Source of the DNA: UBA1479 sp040221095
GTDB lineage: Bacteria > Pseudomonadota > Alphaproteobacteria > Rhodospirillales > Casp-alpha2
Length of the DNA: 64,000 bases
Assembly (NCBI GenBank): GCA_040221095.1
Contig: JAVJVP010000015.1
Location: 310,001 to 374,000 of the forward strand
Direction: 5' to 3'
A program made the translations under genes and the position numbers. The notes beneath the pieces are model-generated. The model searched no databases and was not told where the DNA came from. It was given only the letters and a program-made list of their open reading frames with translations. Numbering within the stretch: the first letter of the stretch is position 1; every line of letters begins with the position of its first letter. This document shows positions 9,201-24,200 of this stretch, one piece after another.

Positions 9201-12200
9201 GCGCCAGCGCGACGGACACCTTCCTGATCGCGGCACAAAACAGTTCCGGCGGCTACGACATCTCCACGGTCCAGGTCACCGTCACCAACAGCGCGGGCAC
9301 CCTGGCCGTCGGCGCCTCGACGACCGTCACCGCCCCTGACAGTTCCACGGCGACGATCAATCTGGACGCCCTCGACGACGTTACGGCGGGCAATCCGGGT
9401 TATATCAACGGTGCAGATCAGGTCGCCGATGCCTCCGCGGCGGTGGCCAACGCGGCCCGCACCACGGTCGCCAACCTGGAAACCGTGGCGCAGGCCGAGC
9501 TGACCGAATCGCTCACCGCCATCAACGCCTTGGCGGCGGCCCAGTCGGCCGAGGCCCAGGCCGAAGGGTATCTGGCCGTCGCCCAGGCATCCGCCGAGGC
9601 CCAGGCGGACGCGGCGCTGGAAATCGCCGTCGACGACATCGCAACCGTCACCAATCAATTGTCGCTGCTGGCCAGCGCGGTCAACGCCTATGCCGATGCG
9701 GCGCAGGCCAATGCCATTGTCGGCACCGCCGACAAGGTCGCGGCCAACGCCGCCGCCAATTCGGCGCTCGAAGCGCTGCTCGACGCCGCCGTCAACATCG
9801 CCGGCTTCAATGTCACCACGTTCCTGGCCTCCGATACCGCCGGCGGTAACGCCGACCTGCAGGCACGCACGAACATCCTCGACTTCCCCGCCGCCGCAAC
9901 CAGCGCCCCGGAGCTGCGCACGCAGGTCGCCACGGCCGAGGCCGAAGTCCGCGATGCCCTGATCTCGTCGCTCGACGGCTATATCGCCACCGTCAAAACC
10001 GCGGTCACCAATGCCGCCAATCTGAGCTATGCCAGCCAAAGCGCGGAAGCCGTGGCCGCACGCGCCGCCGCCCTGGCCTCGGCCACCGCGCAGACGAACC
10101 GGGCGGAACAGTTGATCGATCTGGCCAAGGCCAAGTCGGTTCTCGCGTCCGCCGCCGCGGATTTGGCCGACTTCATCAATCCGGAACCCGAGAGTCCCGA
10201 AGCCGCATTCGCCGCCCTGGCCCTGTCCGCGAAACAGGAAACCGTCGCCGACGAAGGCTTGGTGTCGGCAACGGCCGGTCCGGCCGCCGATACCATCGTC
10301 ATCACCGGCAACGTACCGAATCAGACATTCACCGTTAACGTCTCCGCAACAAACGGCGGCGCCACGGACGACAACGGCGGCACCGCCGTGCTGACCACCG
10401 CCACCACGGAAACCGGCAGCCAGGTAACCACGGTGACGATTCTGGGCACGCCGGAAATCGGCGATACCTACACCATCACCATTTCCGCGGACCTCGATCC
10501 CGACGTTGATGCCGTCGTTGCGGTCAACAGCACCATCGCAATCACCGTCGATGCCAACCTGACAACCATTGCCGCCCTGCGCGAGGCACTGGTTCAGGCC
10601 ATCAATTTCGATGAGACCCTTGGCGGTGCCCAAGGACAGGAAGAAGCCGCCGCCGCGGCCGAGGCCGCCGCCGTGGCCGCCACCGCCGCGAAAGCCGCGG
10701 CCGATCTTGCCGCCTACAACGAAGCCCTGGGCTACGCCGAAGCCGCCGTGGCCGATGCCGCCACCGCCGAACAGCAGGCGGCAATCGCCGCCGAACTGGC
10801 CCTGACGGCGCAGCAGGCCGCCCAGGATGCCGCCACCGCCGAAGCCGCCAATAACGCCGCCGCTGCCGAAGCCGCCGCCGTCATCGCGGAAACCGCCGCC
10901 GCCGCCGCGGCAATTGCCGAACAAGCCGCCGCCGCCGCCGCCACGTCCGCCGAACTCAACGGCAACCGCGCGATCCAGGCCGCAAGCGGTGCCGGCAGCA
11001 TCGTCGTGAACGGTCAGTCGACCTCGGCCTCGGCACAGGCGAACCGGGCATCCCAGGCCGCCTCCACCGCCGCCACCGCCGCCGGGGCCGCCTTGCAGTC
11101 GCTCGACAACGCCGAAGCCTCGGCCACCGACGCCCGCAGCGATGCCGACCTGCAATCCGCCGAGGACCGCGCCGCGCAACTGGCCGAGCAAGCCGCCGCC
11201 GATGCCCTGGCCGCCGCCGACCAGGCCGCCGCCGATGCCCAGGCCGCCGCCGATCAGGCCGCCGCCCAGCGCGCCGCCGCCCAGGCCGTCGCGGCCCAGG
11301 AAGCCGGCCGCCTTGCCGACGAGGCGGAAGCCCAGGCATCCGATGATGACCCGTCGACCCAGGACGCCGCCCAGGCCGCCGCCACGGCGCAATCGCTGGC
11401 GACATCCAACATTCCGGGTGCCGCCGAGCTTGCCGCCGATGCCGCCGAAGCCGCACGCAACGCCGCCAACCAGGCGCAAACCGCCGCTGACGCCGCCCAG
11501 GCCGCGGCCCTCGGCAAGGGATCTGCGGCCCAAGCCCAGGCCGACCGTGCCCAGGCCGCCGCAACCGCCGCCGCCATTAGCGCCGGCGAGGCCGAGGCCG
11601 CCGCCGTGGTCGCCGCCAATGCGGACGCCGCCGTGACCGCCTGGACATCGGGGGATGCCTCCGACGACCGCGCCGCCACCGCCCTTGCCGCCCGCGATGC
11701 CGCCGCCGCCGCCGCGCGCGCCGCCGCCGCCGCCGAAACCGCCGCCACCACCGCCGATCAGGCGACCGCCGACGCCGTCGCGCCGAACGTGGCCCTGGCC
11801 GCGGCGCAGGCCACGGTCGCCTCGCGCACCAATTCCCTGGCCCAGGTACGGGCCGAACGGGTCGCCGCGGACGACGGGCAGAACGACATCGACACCGCTA
11901 TCGAACTGGTCTGGGACAACGCCATCGCCCAGGCCGAACAGGCGTTGAGCGACGCCGAGGACGCCCAGGCCCAGGCCCAGGCCGCCGCCGACGCGGCCAA
12001 CCAAAACGTCACCATCGCCCAGGCCAACGCCAATGCGGCGGCGCAGGCCGCCGCCGAGGCCGCGTCCCAGGCCGCCCAGGCGGCGTCCCAGGCCAGCTTC
12101 GCCGCCGCCTTCGAAATCAACGCCCAGGGCGCGGCGCAGACCCGCGTCGACAACTTCCTCGACGCCCTGACCGACGAAGTCGGCGGTGCCCTGACCGAAG

Positions 12201-15200
12201 CCAAGGCCCAGGCGACACTCGCCAGCCAGCAGGCTACCCTCGCCACCACCGCCGCCGGGGATCCCCCCGACGCCGATGCCGCCGACGCGGCCGCCACCGC
12301 CGCCGCCACCGCGGCCCAAGCCGCCCTCAATGCCCTGTTGCAGGCGGCAGAGGATCTCGACCTGCCGATCTCGGCCCAGACGGCGCAGGCGGTCATCACC
12401 GCCATCAACACCGCCGCCGACGCAGCCGCCGCGCTTGATGATCTGGATGATGGCGTCCTGACCACGGATAACCTGAGCACCGCCCAGGATGCCGCCGATT
12501 CCACGCAACTGGCGGCCGTCGCCGCAATCAAGGCCGCCGCCGCGTCCGCCCAGCAAGCCGTGGCCGCCGCCAACGCCGCCCTGCAGGTGGCCCAGAAACA
12601 GGCCGCCGTGGCCGCCGCCGACGAAGCCGGCCTTGAAGCCGCCCGCGTCGAAGCGGCCGAAGCCGCCCTGGACCAGGCCAAGGCCGATGCCCAGGCCTCC
12701 GCCGATCAGGCCGCCGCCGATTCCGCCGAAGCCACGTCCGCCCAGGCCGCGGCCCAGACCCGCGTGTCCGACATCCAGGCCATCGCCACCGCCGCCACGG
12801 CGGCGCGCGCCGCCGCCACCACGGCGGGGCAAGCCGCGACCGACGCCTCCACCAGCCTTGGCGAGGCGCAGACGGCGCTGACCGCCGCGCGCTCGGCGGC
12901 GGAAGCGGCACAGGCCGACTTCACGGCCTCCGCCGGCGCCCAGACCATCGACCCCGCCGCCTATCAGGCCGTAAAGCAGGCCAATGACCGCGCCCAGGCG
13001 GCGCTGCAGGATGCATTGGACGCCGTTGCCGACGCGCAGGCCGCCTATACCTCGGCGAACGACGCCGCAACCACCGCCGACGAAGCCGCCGATCTGGCTG
13101 AAATCTACCGCGACGGCGGCGTCCATCCGGACACGGGCGCGACCATCGTCGGCGTGAACCTCGCCGCCGCCCAGGCTGCCCTCGGCACGGCCAACGCGGC
13201 CGCCGCCGCCGCCCTGACCGCTTACAACACTGCGCGCGCCGCCGCCGATGACGCCGCCGCGCTGACCTCTCCGGGCGGCACCGCCGCCGCGATTCAGGCT
13301 GTCGCCGATCAGGCAGCGGGCTTTGCCACCGCCGCCGAGACAGCGGCGGCAACAGCGGAAAGCCAAGCCGATACGGCAACCGCGGCGTTGGCTGGCATTC
13401 CCCGCGCCGCCGCCGCCCGTTCCGCCGCCCAGGCCGCCGCCGACGAGGCGCAGGCCGCCGTCGCCACCGCCGAGGGCGTGGCCCAGACGGATACTGTGAC
13501 CCTGGACGGCACCGTCGAGAACGGTGACATCTACAGCGTCACCATCGACGGCGACGTGGTCTCGGTCACCGTCGGCACGGATACCGCCAGCGCCACGACC
13601 GGCATCACCATCGCCGATGTGCGCGACGCACTGGTCGCCAAGATCAACATCCCGGCCAACGGCGCCACCGATTCCGTGGTCGCCTCCGCCGGCAGCGGTG
13701 ACGGCGCCATCACCCTGACCGCGGCCATGCCGGGCGTCGGGTTCACGGCGACGGCCTCGGCCGAAAACCACGGCGCCAACGACGATCAGTCCGCCACCGC
13801 GTCGACCGTCACCGGCAACCTGGGCGGCGCCACGCAGGTCGCGCAGCTTGATACGGTCACCCTGCAAGGCACGGTGCAGGCCGGCGATACATATACGGTT
13901 ACCGTCAACGGCACGCCGGTCGGCTTTACCGTCCCGACCGACGGCTCGATCACCACCCTGACCCAGGTGCGCGATGCCCTGATCACGTTGATCAACGACA
14001 GCGCGGCCGGCAGCGCCGTCACGGCCTCGGCCGGCGACGCGGGCGAAACGCTGGCCATCACCGCCGACGTCGCGGGCGTCGCCTTCACGGCGACGGCGAC
14101 CGCCACGGACGGCGGCGGCAACACGGACAACGCGGCCCAGGCGGTGACGACCACCGCCAACCTGCGCGGCGCCGACGATCTGGCGGCCCAGGCGGCGACG
14201 GACGCCGAGACGGCGGCCACGACCGCCGAGGCGGAAGCCGCCAAGGCGGACACCGCCGCCAAGACGGCCACCGCCTCCATCGCCGCCAAGACGGCCAATG
14301 ACGACGCCGTCAGCGCCGCCGCCGACGCAGCAACCCAGGCCGCCACGGCCAAGACGGCCGCCGCCGACGCGGCGCTCTACGCGCGCACGGCCAAGGCCGT
14401 CGGCGATGCGGTCAGCCAGGCGCTGAACTCGGATACCCCCAACCTTCTGGACGCCATCGAAGCGCAGCTGGAAACCACCCAGGTCACGCGCGTTACCCTG
14501 TCCGGCACCGGCGAAGCGGGCGATACCTACACCATCACCGTCGGCACGACCCAGGCGACCTTCACGGTCACCACCCAGGCAAACCCGACCGAAATCCGCG
14601 ACGCCTTCATCCAGCAGCTTCTCGACAATAACACCTTCGACGGCCTGGTGACCGTCAGCCAGGGGGCGACCTCCGATTCCATTCGCCTGACCGGCGTCAC
14701 CCCGGGCACGGCCTTCACCACCACGGCGTCCGCGACCAACGTCCTCAACGGGACCAACGATCAGGCCGCCCGCGTGCAGCGCCAGGTGCAGGCCGACCAG
14801 GTGACGCAGCAGGACACGGTCACCGTCGACAGCGGCACCCTTGTCGCCGATGGCGACAGTTTCACGATCGAGATCGCGGGCACGCCCGTTACCGTTTCGA
14901 CGGCCAACGGCCTGATCAATGTTGGTGACGACGCCAACGCCGTGCGCGACGCCCTGGTATCGGCCGTTCAGGCAGAAGGCATTGTCGGCATCACCGTCGC
15001 CGCAGGCGACGCGGGTGCGCTGGTCATAACCGCGACCCAGGCCGGCGCCGCCGGTGCCTTCCTGACCGTGGTTCCGGTCGGCAGCGCCGACACCCTTAGC
15101 CTGGACGCCATTTCCAACGGCTCGGTCGCCGACCGCGCCGCGCAGAACGCCGCCACCGCCAGCGAAACGGCCGCCAATGCCCTGGCCGCCGCCAACGCGG

Positions 15201-18200
15201 CCGGGACGGACGTGAACAGCGCCCTGACCGCGGCCCAGACAGCCGCCAATCTGGACGGTGCGGGCAGCGTCGCCCAGGCCTTCCTGACCAATACGCAATC
15301 TCAGGTTAGCGCGACCAACACGTCCATCGCCTCCGCCGTCCGCGATGCCGCGGCGGCCGCCCAATCGGCAACCAATGCCCAGGCGCAGGCCGATCTTGCC
15401 GGAGCCGACGTTGGCGCCGTCGGCGCCGCCATCACGGCCGCCAACAACGCCGCGATCCTGGCGGCCGACGAAGACGCCGACACCGCCGCCGAAGCCGCCG
15501 AAGCCGCTTTCAGCCAGGCCACGGCCAGTTCCACCGCCGCCCTGACGAAGGCGGAGGATGCCATTACCGACGCGGCGGATATGCTGCAACTCGCCACCAG
15601 CTTCGACCAGGTGACCCTGACCGGCACGCCGGCGGCGGATAATGTATTCACCCTGACCATCGACCCGACTCCAGGGGACGCCGGCAACGGCGACGCCGTG
15701 ACGGTCGAGGTCACCGCCCAGGACGGCGATACCATCGACGACATCCGCGACGCCCTGGTCGACGCGGTCAACAATCACGCCGGTCTGCAGAACGTCGCTC
15801 AGGCATCGGCGACCAGCGGTTCCGGCGGTTTCGTCGTCGCCGCGACCACCTCCGGCAACAGCATCGGCGTGTCGGTCACGGAAGACGGCGGCGCGACCGG
15901 GGCCGAAAGCGCTTCGACCCAGATTCTTAATGCCCTTGCCGCCGCCAACGCGGCGAAAACCACGATTCAAGGCCTGCTGGCCGACGGTCTCCAGGACGGT
16001 GACGGTGACGCCACGGCAACCGCACTGGACAGCGCGGTCACGGCGCTTGACGCCGCCATCGCCGCGACCCGTCAGACCGTGTCGGTCACCATCGGCGGCA
16101 CCGTGGAAGCCGGCGACACCCTGACCGTCGCCTTCGACACCAACAACGACGGCACCCCCGATGTCACGAAGACCATCACCGTCGGCGCGAATCCCACGCT
16201 TGCGTCCGTCCGCGACGCCCTGGTCAGCGAGATCGGCACCGCCGGCGGCATGACCGCCTCCGCCGCCTTGCAGGACGGCGAACTGGTGCTGATTTCCAAC
16301 GATCCCGCGGCATCGTTCATCCGCATCACGGTCAGCGCCGTCAACGAGGACGGCGTGGCCGGCGAAGCGCCGACCATCAGCGCCGCCCGCACCGGCACGG
16401 AAGCGGCCCTGCGGGCCCTGCGCAACGGCCTGGACCAGGCTTCGACCATCGCCGAAACCATCGAGGCCGCCGTCGATATCGCGGGCACCGCCGCCGGAAC
16501 GGCGCGCAACGCCGCCGACGGCCTGGCGCCGGTGTTCGACGCGAACGGCGCACTGACGGCGGAGAGCGCCGCCGTGATCGTCAATACGGCCAACACTCTC
16601 GGCAGCCTGTCCCCCGCCCTGGACCCATCCGTGCCGGCAGACGTGGTGACCGCCGCCCAGCTTCTGGCCGAAATCGCCGAAGGCTACGTACCCGACGCCC
16701 TATCCGGCGCCGCCACGGCGAACGCCCAGGCGACCGTTGCCCAGCAGGCCGCGTTCCAGGCGGCATCCGGCCTTGCCCAGTTCGAGCAGGCGATCATCAA
16801 GGCCCGCAACGAAGCCGAACTGCGGATCCAGCAGGAAGCCCGCGATTCCGCCCCCGTGGCCGGCGACGACGTGATCGGCGACGACGATGTCGCCAACGGC
16901 GGACCCGTCACCGGCGGCGACGAGGTCCTGGAAGATCAGGCCGTGACCTTCGACGTGCTGGTCAACGACAAGCGCGCCGACGGCGGCGACCTGACCAATG
17001 CCGCCATCGCCGCGGTCGGCCAGCCGGCCCACGGCAAAGTCACCATCGTCGCCGAAGTCAGGGAATTGAACTTTGGCCCCGCCTTCACCGACGGCGATCA
17101 GATCACCCTGACCATCAACGGCACCAGCGTCACTTATACGCTCACGACCCTGGAAGGCTTGAACGCGGAAGGCAACGCTGAACTCTTTGTCGATCTGATC
17201 AACGGCACCCCGGCCATGGCGGCCGTCGTCACCGCCGTCAGCGCCGGCCGCGGCGGCGCCATTACCCTGACCTCGGCCGTACCCGGCACGCCAATCGTCA
17301 CCAGTGTCACGACGCAGGGCGACGTCACCGCCGATGCCGATACCGTCACCGTTCCCAACGGTCGGGTCACCTACACCCCCGACGCCAATTACAATGGCAT
17401 CGACACCTTTACCTATACGGTATCCAACGGGGCCAACCCGCCGTCCTTTGACACGGCGACGGTGACCATTGATATCACGGCCGTCAACGACAACCCAGAC
17501 GCCAAGAACGACTTCGTCACCACGGCTAACGACAGCACGGCGCTCAGCAAGACGGCGGCGGCGGGCCTGCTGGCCAACGACACGGACATCGACACCGGCG
17601 ACAGCCTGAGCATCATCAAGGTCAACGGCGGCGCGGTCGGCGTTGCAAAGTCCGTGAACTTCACCCTGCCCAACGGCGACCCGGCGGTCGCCCAGGTCAC
17701 GGTCAACGCCAACGGCAGCTACACGGTCAACCCGAACGGCCAGTTCGAGGCCTTGGCCGCCGGACAATCGGCCACCGGCACCCTGACCTATACCGTGTCC
17801 GACGGCCATGCGAGCCTCGACGACACCCAGACCATCGCGTTGACCGGCTCCGTGGCCAACGCCACCGGCGTGAACCAGTCCTCTACCTATACCGTCAGCG
17901 GCACGGTGGAACGCGGCGACGTGTTCGAGATCACCGTCAACGGCACGCGGATTTCCCACACGGTGACCAACGAGACGACCGCGAATGAAGTCCGCGACGC
18001 CCTCGTCGCTAAGTTGAACGCCAACGGCGTGATCGTAGGAAAGGTCGCGGCTTCGGCCGGCGGCGGCGGCGAAGTTGTGATCACCGCCAACCTGGCCGGC
18101 CAGGCCTTTACGTCCTCGGTCCAGGCGATCAACGCGGGGACCGACGTGGCAACCCTGTCGGTGACGATTACCGGGTCGAACGATGCCCCCATCGCCGATG

Positions 18201-21200
18201 CCGGCACCGCGAGCGGCGACGAAGACACGACCATTACCGGCACCCTTACGGCCAGCGACCCGGACCAGGGTGATGCGCTGACCTTTGCCGTCACCGGCAA
18301 CGGCCAGACCGCCAACGGCACGGTCACGATCCAATCCAACGGCAATTTCAGCTATGTCCCCAATGCCGAGTTCAGCGGCACGGACAGTTTCACCTTCCGC
18401 GTCACCGATGCGGCGGGAATTTCCAGTACGGCAACTGTGACGGTCACCGTCAACTACGTGAACGACGACCCCGTCATCACTGTCGGCAGCGATCCGGCGC
18501 CAACCTTCGAGGAAGGCGGGGCCGCAGTCATCGTCGACGCGGCACTGGCGATCACCGATGTCGACACGGCGAACTTCAACACGGGCTCCCTGCGGGCCGC
18601 GGTCACCGGCAACTTCAATGCCGGCGATCTTCTCCTGATACAGGAAACGGGCGGCATCACGTTGTCCGGATCCGACGTTCTGTTCAACGGCGTCGTGATC
18701 GGCGCCATCGACGGCACCTTCGACGGATCGTCGGGGAATCTGCTGATCGCCTTGGATTCCGATGCCACGCCCGCAGCGGTTCAGGCCCTGTCCCAGGCGA
18801 TCGCCTTCGAGAACGACTCGGCCATACCCGCGACGGTCGACCGCACGGTGACCTTCACCGTCGACAGCGGCGACGGCGGCACGGCCACCCAGGACGCAAC
18901 CGTCCATGTCGCCCTGGAAAGCGGATTGACGCGCAGCGACCACGATCAATTGAACAGCAGCGGCGATTGGTTCGACGCTGCCAACTGGACCTCCGGCATT
19001 CCCGACGCAACGACCATCGCGATCATCAACAGCGGTGAGGCCGGACCGACCTTCTTCAACAACGGCCCGGTCAATGAAACGGTGGCCCAGTTGCTGGTCA
19101 ACGGCGACCTGGACATCCTCGCCGGCACCCTGAATGTGCTGGAACAGTCCGAAATCAGCCCGAACGGCCAGCTGAGCATCGCCAATGCCGCCCTTCTTAG
19201 TACCGGCAGCCTGAACAGCCTCGGCACCCTGGCTCTGTCCGGATCGGCGATTTTGAGCACACCCACGGTCACGCTGGCCGCCGACGCCATCGGCACCGTT
19301 AACGGCGTATTGACCGTCACAGGCACCGGCAACCAGGTTTCCGGCACTCTTACCATTGAAGCAGACAGCAGCTACGCCGGACAGCTGATCCTCGGCGAAT
19401 TCGGCGGCGGCAATATTGCGTTGGACGTGGCCCTCGGCATCGTCAACGCCGGCATCATCACCATCGACAATAGCGACGCAGCGCCGGCTGACGCGACCCT
19501 GAGCGTCGGCGGTTCGGGTATCATCAACACCGGCACCATCGAGTTCATCGATACTTTAGGCGGTGGCGGCCTGCGCGTCATCGATGCCGCCATCACGAAC
19601 AGCGGCGGCCAGATCGTGCTCAACACCGACGCCGTGATCGCCAATACGGGCCACACCTTCGACACCATCGGCGGCGCTCTCGACCTCGATACCTGGAGCC
19701 TGACCATCGACGGCGGCGACACCATCTTCGGCGGTACCGCCCTGCTCGGCACGGGCACCCTCAATTTCGCCGGGACGGCCGTCCTGACCCTGGACGGTAA
19801 CTTCACGCTGGCGGCCACCGGCCCCGACCTGACGCTCAGCGGTGCCGTCACCATCGAGGGCGCGACCGGCGGCGAAGGCACGCCCACCTTCTTCATCGAC
19901 GACGGAAAGACCCTGACCCTGGACGGCGACACCGTCGCAGACACGGTCATTTTGTCCGTCGACGGCGTCCTGAACATCGAAGGCACGGGCACCACCATCG
20001 CCGCCGCGACCAACATCAATTCGCCGGACGGCGCGTTCAATGTCGCCCCCGGCGCCACGGTGACCATCACCGCCCCGGGCTATATCTTCAACGGCGGCGG
20101 GAAAATCTCCGTCGGCCCGGGCGGGACGCTGGTTCTCAACGGCACGAATATCGAAAACACGGGCATCATCACCGGCGAAGGCACGATTCAGCTGGTCAAC
20201 GGCGCCGACATCGCCGGCGACGGTATCATCGACATCGCCGGAATCAACAATGTCGGCACTTTGGACATCACCGGCGGCACGGTCGTGTTCGACGACAATT
20301 CGATCCTCGACATCGACATCGGCCTCGGCGGCACCAACGACATCCTCAACCTGGACACCATGGACCTGACGGCTGCGAACGATTACCTCAGCCTGAATTT
20401 CGCCCAGGGCTTCGATCCGGTTGTCGACGGCAACCAGTTCCAGATCATGACCTACACCGGCCATGACACCGACCTCAACGACGATGCGACCCTCGACAAC
20501 ATCTTCAACAATATCCAGCACAACCTGGGCCCCGAATTCACCCTGACCGTCGATTACGGCGACACGGTCGCAGGCGCCGTCACGGTCACCGTCAACCGCA
20601 ACCCGGAAATCGCCGTCGTCACCAACGGCCAGGGCATGCAGTTCGACGGGGTCGACGACAAGATCGTCATTCCGGCCGAGGGCACGGTCAATACGCTGAC
20701 ATCCATCACTGTCGAAGCGGTCATCACCCTCACCGAATATCCGACAGGCGGCGCCCGCATCGCCCAAAACTTCGGGGGCGGCTACGAAGGATGGAGCTTC
20801 ACGGTCAGTGACGATGGGTCCTTATACGTGGAGGTCGGCGACGGCGGCGGCTCCGGCCAACTGTCCAGCTTCACCTCGCCGGCGGGTGTTCTCTTCCCCG
20901 GGGACCCCGCACATGTGGCCTTCAGCTATGACGCGGCAAGCGGTGACATCGCCATTTACGTAAACGGCGTCGATGTCGGCGGCACCATGGGCGGCGTCGA
21001 TCCTGTGAATAACCTGGGCGCGACCACTGCGGATGTCTTGATCGGGTATCCGTTCCCGTTCGACGGCGTGATGGACGAATTCCGCATCTATGACCATGCG
21101 CGCACGGCGACCGAAGTCGCCGCCGACGCGGGCGGCGACACCGCAACGGGCACGGCTCCCTTGGTCCATTACGACTTTGCGGATGGGACAGCGACCAACC

Positions 21201-24200
21201 TCGGCACGGCCGGCAGCGCCGCCGACGGGGTCCTGGGCGACGGTGGCTCTGCGCTCGCGTTCGACGGCGTCGATGACGTGGTGCAGGCGACCAACGCCGC
21301 CTTCGCCGTCGGTTCAAACGCCTACACCATCGAGGTTGTGTTCTCGACCACCGCGGGCGCGGGCGACCAGAACATCATTTCGCTTGGCGACGGCCCGACC
21401 GGGGGCGCCGGCGTCAACGTCAACATCAACAATGGCGTGCTTGGCGGCGGCCTGTCCGGTGTCGGCGGCCTGTCCTACGCAACCCCGCTCAACGACGGCC
21501 AACCGCACCATTTGGCGTTGACCTTTGACGGCACGGACTCCTACGAACTGTTCATCGACGGAACGTCCGTCAGCACTTTTACCAACAACTCGACCCCTGA
21601 AAATATCGTCAATGGCCTTTTGACCATCGGCCAACTCGGCGACGGTCAGCGGTACTTCAACGGTGAAGTTTTCGAAGTCCGGTTCTACAACGACGTCCGC
21701 AACCTGACGGAAATCACCGATGACGCCACGGGCGCGGTCGATCTCGGCGACACGGCGCTGCTCGCGTTATATGACGTCGATCCCACGAACATCACCGGCG
21801 GCGTGCTGACCAATTTGGCTGATCCGGGCAACGGCGACGCGGTTCTGGGCACGACCACGGGTGCCGAATCCTCCGACCCGTCCATTATCGCCGACCCGGT
21901 TTCGCCGATTTCCGTGCCGCTGATCGGTCAGGCACTCAGCTTCGACGGCACTGTTTCCGTCGAAGCCACCGATGCCAGCGTGATCGACTTCACCGCCTCG
22001 GGCGGCAACACCCTGCAGTTCTTCGCCGCGTCGGACACAATCGTCGCCGGGCAGGTCGGCACTTTCGCCAATCTCGTTGCGGGCCAGGCCATCACCATCT
22101 CCGGCTCCATGACCGCCAACGACGCGACCTTCACCATCGCCGACGTGTCGGCGGACGGTACCACCATCACGGTCCAGGAAACGGGGTCAATCGTCGGCAC
22201 GACGGCGCTGGCGTCCGGCGCCAACATTGTCTCGGACAGCACCTCTCCTCTGGCCACGGGCACGGGCGCGTTCACCTACGAGGCCTGGTTCCGCCAAGCC
22301 CCCGGCGACGGTGGCGGCACGATCATCCGCGTGGGCGACCCCTCGGGGGATTACGGACAGGTTCGACTGGCCGCGGACGGCAAGGTCCAAGGCTTGGCGC
22401 CAGGCCTTACGCAATTGGACAGTGCGCCCGGCTTCAACGACGGCCTGTGGCACCATGTCGCCTTCGTCCACGACGGTGCGGGCAATCTCGAATTGTTCGT
22501 CGATGGCGTGAGCATCACGACGAGCTCCGCCGCGATCAACAGCATCGATAGCGGCACCACCATGATCGGCGGCTATCTCACGGGCAACCAGCCCTTCACC
22601 GGTGAACTCTTCGACGTCCGCGCCTATGACGTGGCCCGCTCGCAGGCCGACATCCTGGCCGACATGCATGAACTGCCCGACGGCACGGACCCGGACCTGA
22701 CCGGCGCCTGGCACCTGGACGATGTGCTCAACGGCACGACGGACCAGTTCCGCGACGTCACCGGCAACGGCGGCACGGGAACCTACTCCGGCAGCACGCC
22801 CGTGTTCGTGGACAACAACCTGTTCACGATGGCCGAGGAAAGCACCCTACACGGTCGGATCATCGGCACAGACGTGGACAACGAGAGTGAAGTCTTCACC
22901 TACGACACGACCCAGGGCGCCAACGGCACGGTCGTCGTCAACGGTGACGGCACCTGGGCCTATACCCCCGACGCCGATTTCTTCGGCACCGACAGCTTCG
23001 AGGTTTCGGTCACCGACAGCCTCGGCGCCACGGCGACCAAGACGATCACCGTCACCGTCCTCAACGTCAACGACGCGCCTGTCGTGGCCAATCCGGCGGC
23101 GGCGTCGATCGAAAACTTCGGCACCATCGCCGCTGACGTCATTGCCGGCGGCGCCGGCGACGACTTCCTGACCGGCAAGGAAGGCGACGACGTCATCGAC
23201 GGCGGCGCCGGCAATGACATCATCATCGGCGGCGTCGGCGCCGATAGCCTGACCGGCGGGGCCGGTCAGGATGCCTTCATATACAGATTTGATGTTTCAG
23301 CCCCCGGTGCGGCCGATGTCATCACCGACTTCACGGTTGCGGACGACATCATCGTCCTCGATCAAGTCGTCCTCGACACCCTCGGCTTCAGTTTCGCCGG
23401 AGTCGACGGCGGTCATACCGCCTTCGACGGGTTCGCCAGCGCCTCGATCAGCGCCAGCGGGTCGGACAGCATCCTGACCGTCGACGCCGATGACGACGGG
23501 GTCGTCGACGGCGAAATCCTGCTCATCGGGGTTAATGCCGCCGGTTTCTCGGCGTCGAACATCGAGAGCATCGCCTTCGACACCAGCGCACTTGGCGTGA
23601 TCACCGGAACAAACGGCATCGACGCGCCCCTGAGCGGAACGGCCGGCTTCGATTTCATCATCGGCCGGGACGGCGACGACACCCTGCTGGGCGGCGGCGG
23701 GCCTTTGGATTTCTTCTACGGCGGACTTGGCGCCGATGTCATGACCGGCGGCGGCGCGGCCGGTGACCACTATCTGTACCGCCAGACCCTGGATTCCGCG
23801 GTCGGCAACGGCGACACAATCACCGCCTTCAACGCGGCCGTCGATCTGATCAGTCTGAATGCAATTATTTCCGGTGATTTCGACTATAACGGCGCCGGCG
23901 CCTTTACCAGCGGCGGCACCGCATCGGCGACCTTCGACGGCGCCCTGCTGCGAATCGACGCCGACGGCGACGGTGTCGCCGACATGGAAATGACCCTGTC
24001 CTCGGTCAGCGGCACCCTGTCCCGCGACAATTTCCAGATCGCCGAGGGCGAGAAAACCTTCGTCTTGGGTACATCCACCTATACCGAGGACGGCCCGCCA
24101 GTTGCGGTCAATACCTTCATCCAGATTACGGACGTCGACAGCGCCGATTTCAACGGCGGCATCCTGACCATCGACGTCTCCGGCGGCTATCAAGCCGGCG

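Noticed and set aside
8966..15970. A 2,334-codon open frame on the minus strand opposite the Ala-rich region
   Set aside because: The product is Gly/Arg-rich with no domain. It exists because GCC-rich Ala codons read as Gly on the other strand and TTA, CTA and TCA codons are rare on the sense strand. The sense frame has clear domain structure.
16700..18949. A 749-codon minus-strand frame opposite the cadherin-like domains
   Set aside because: Low-complexity antisense shadow of the giant gene, with no ribosome-binding site or family similarity.
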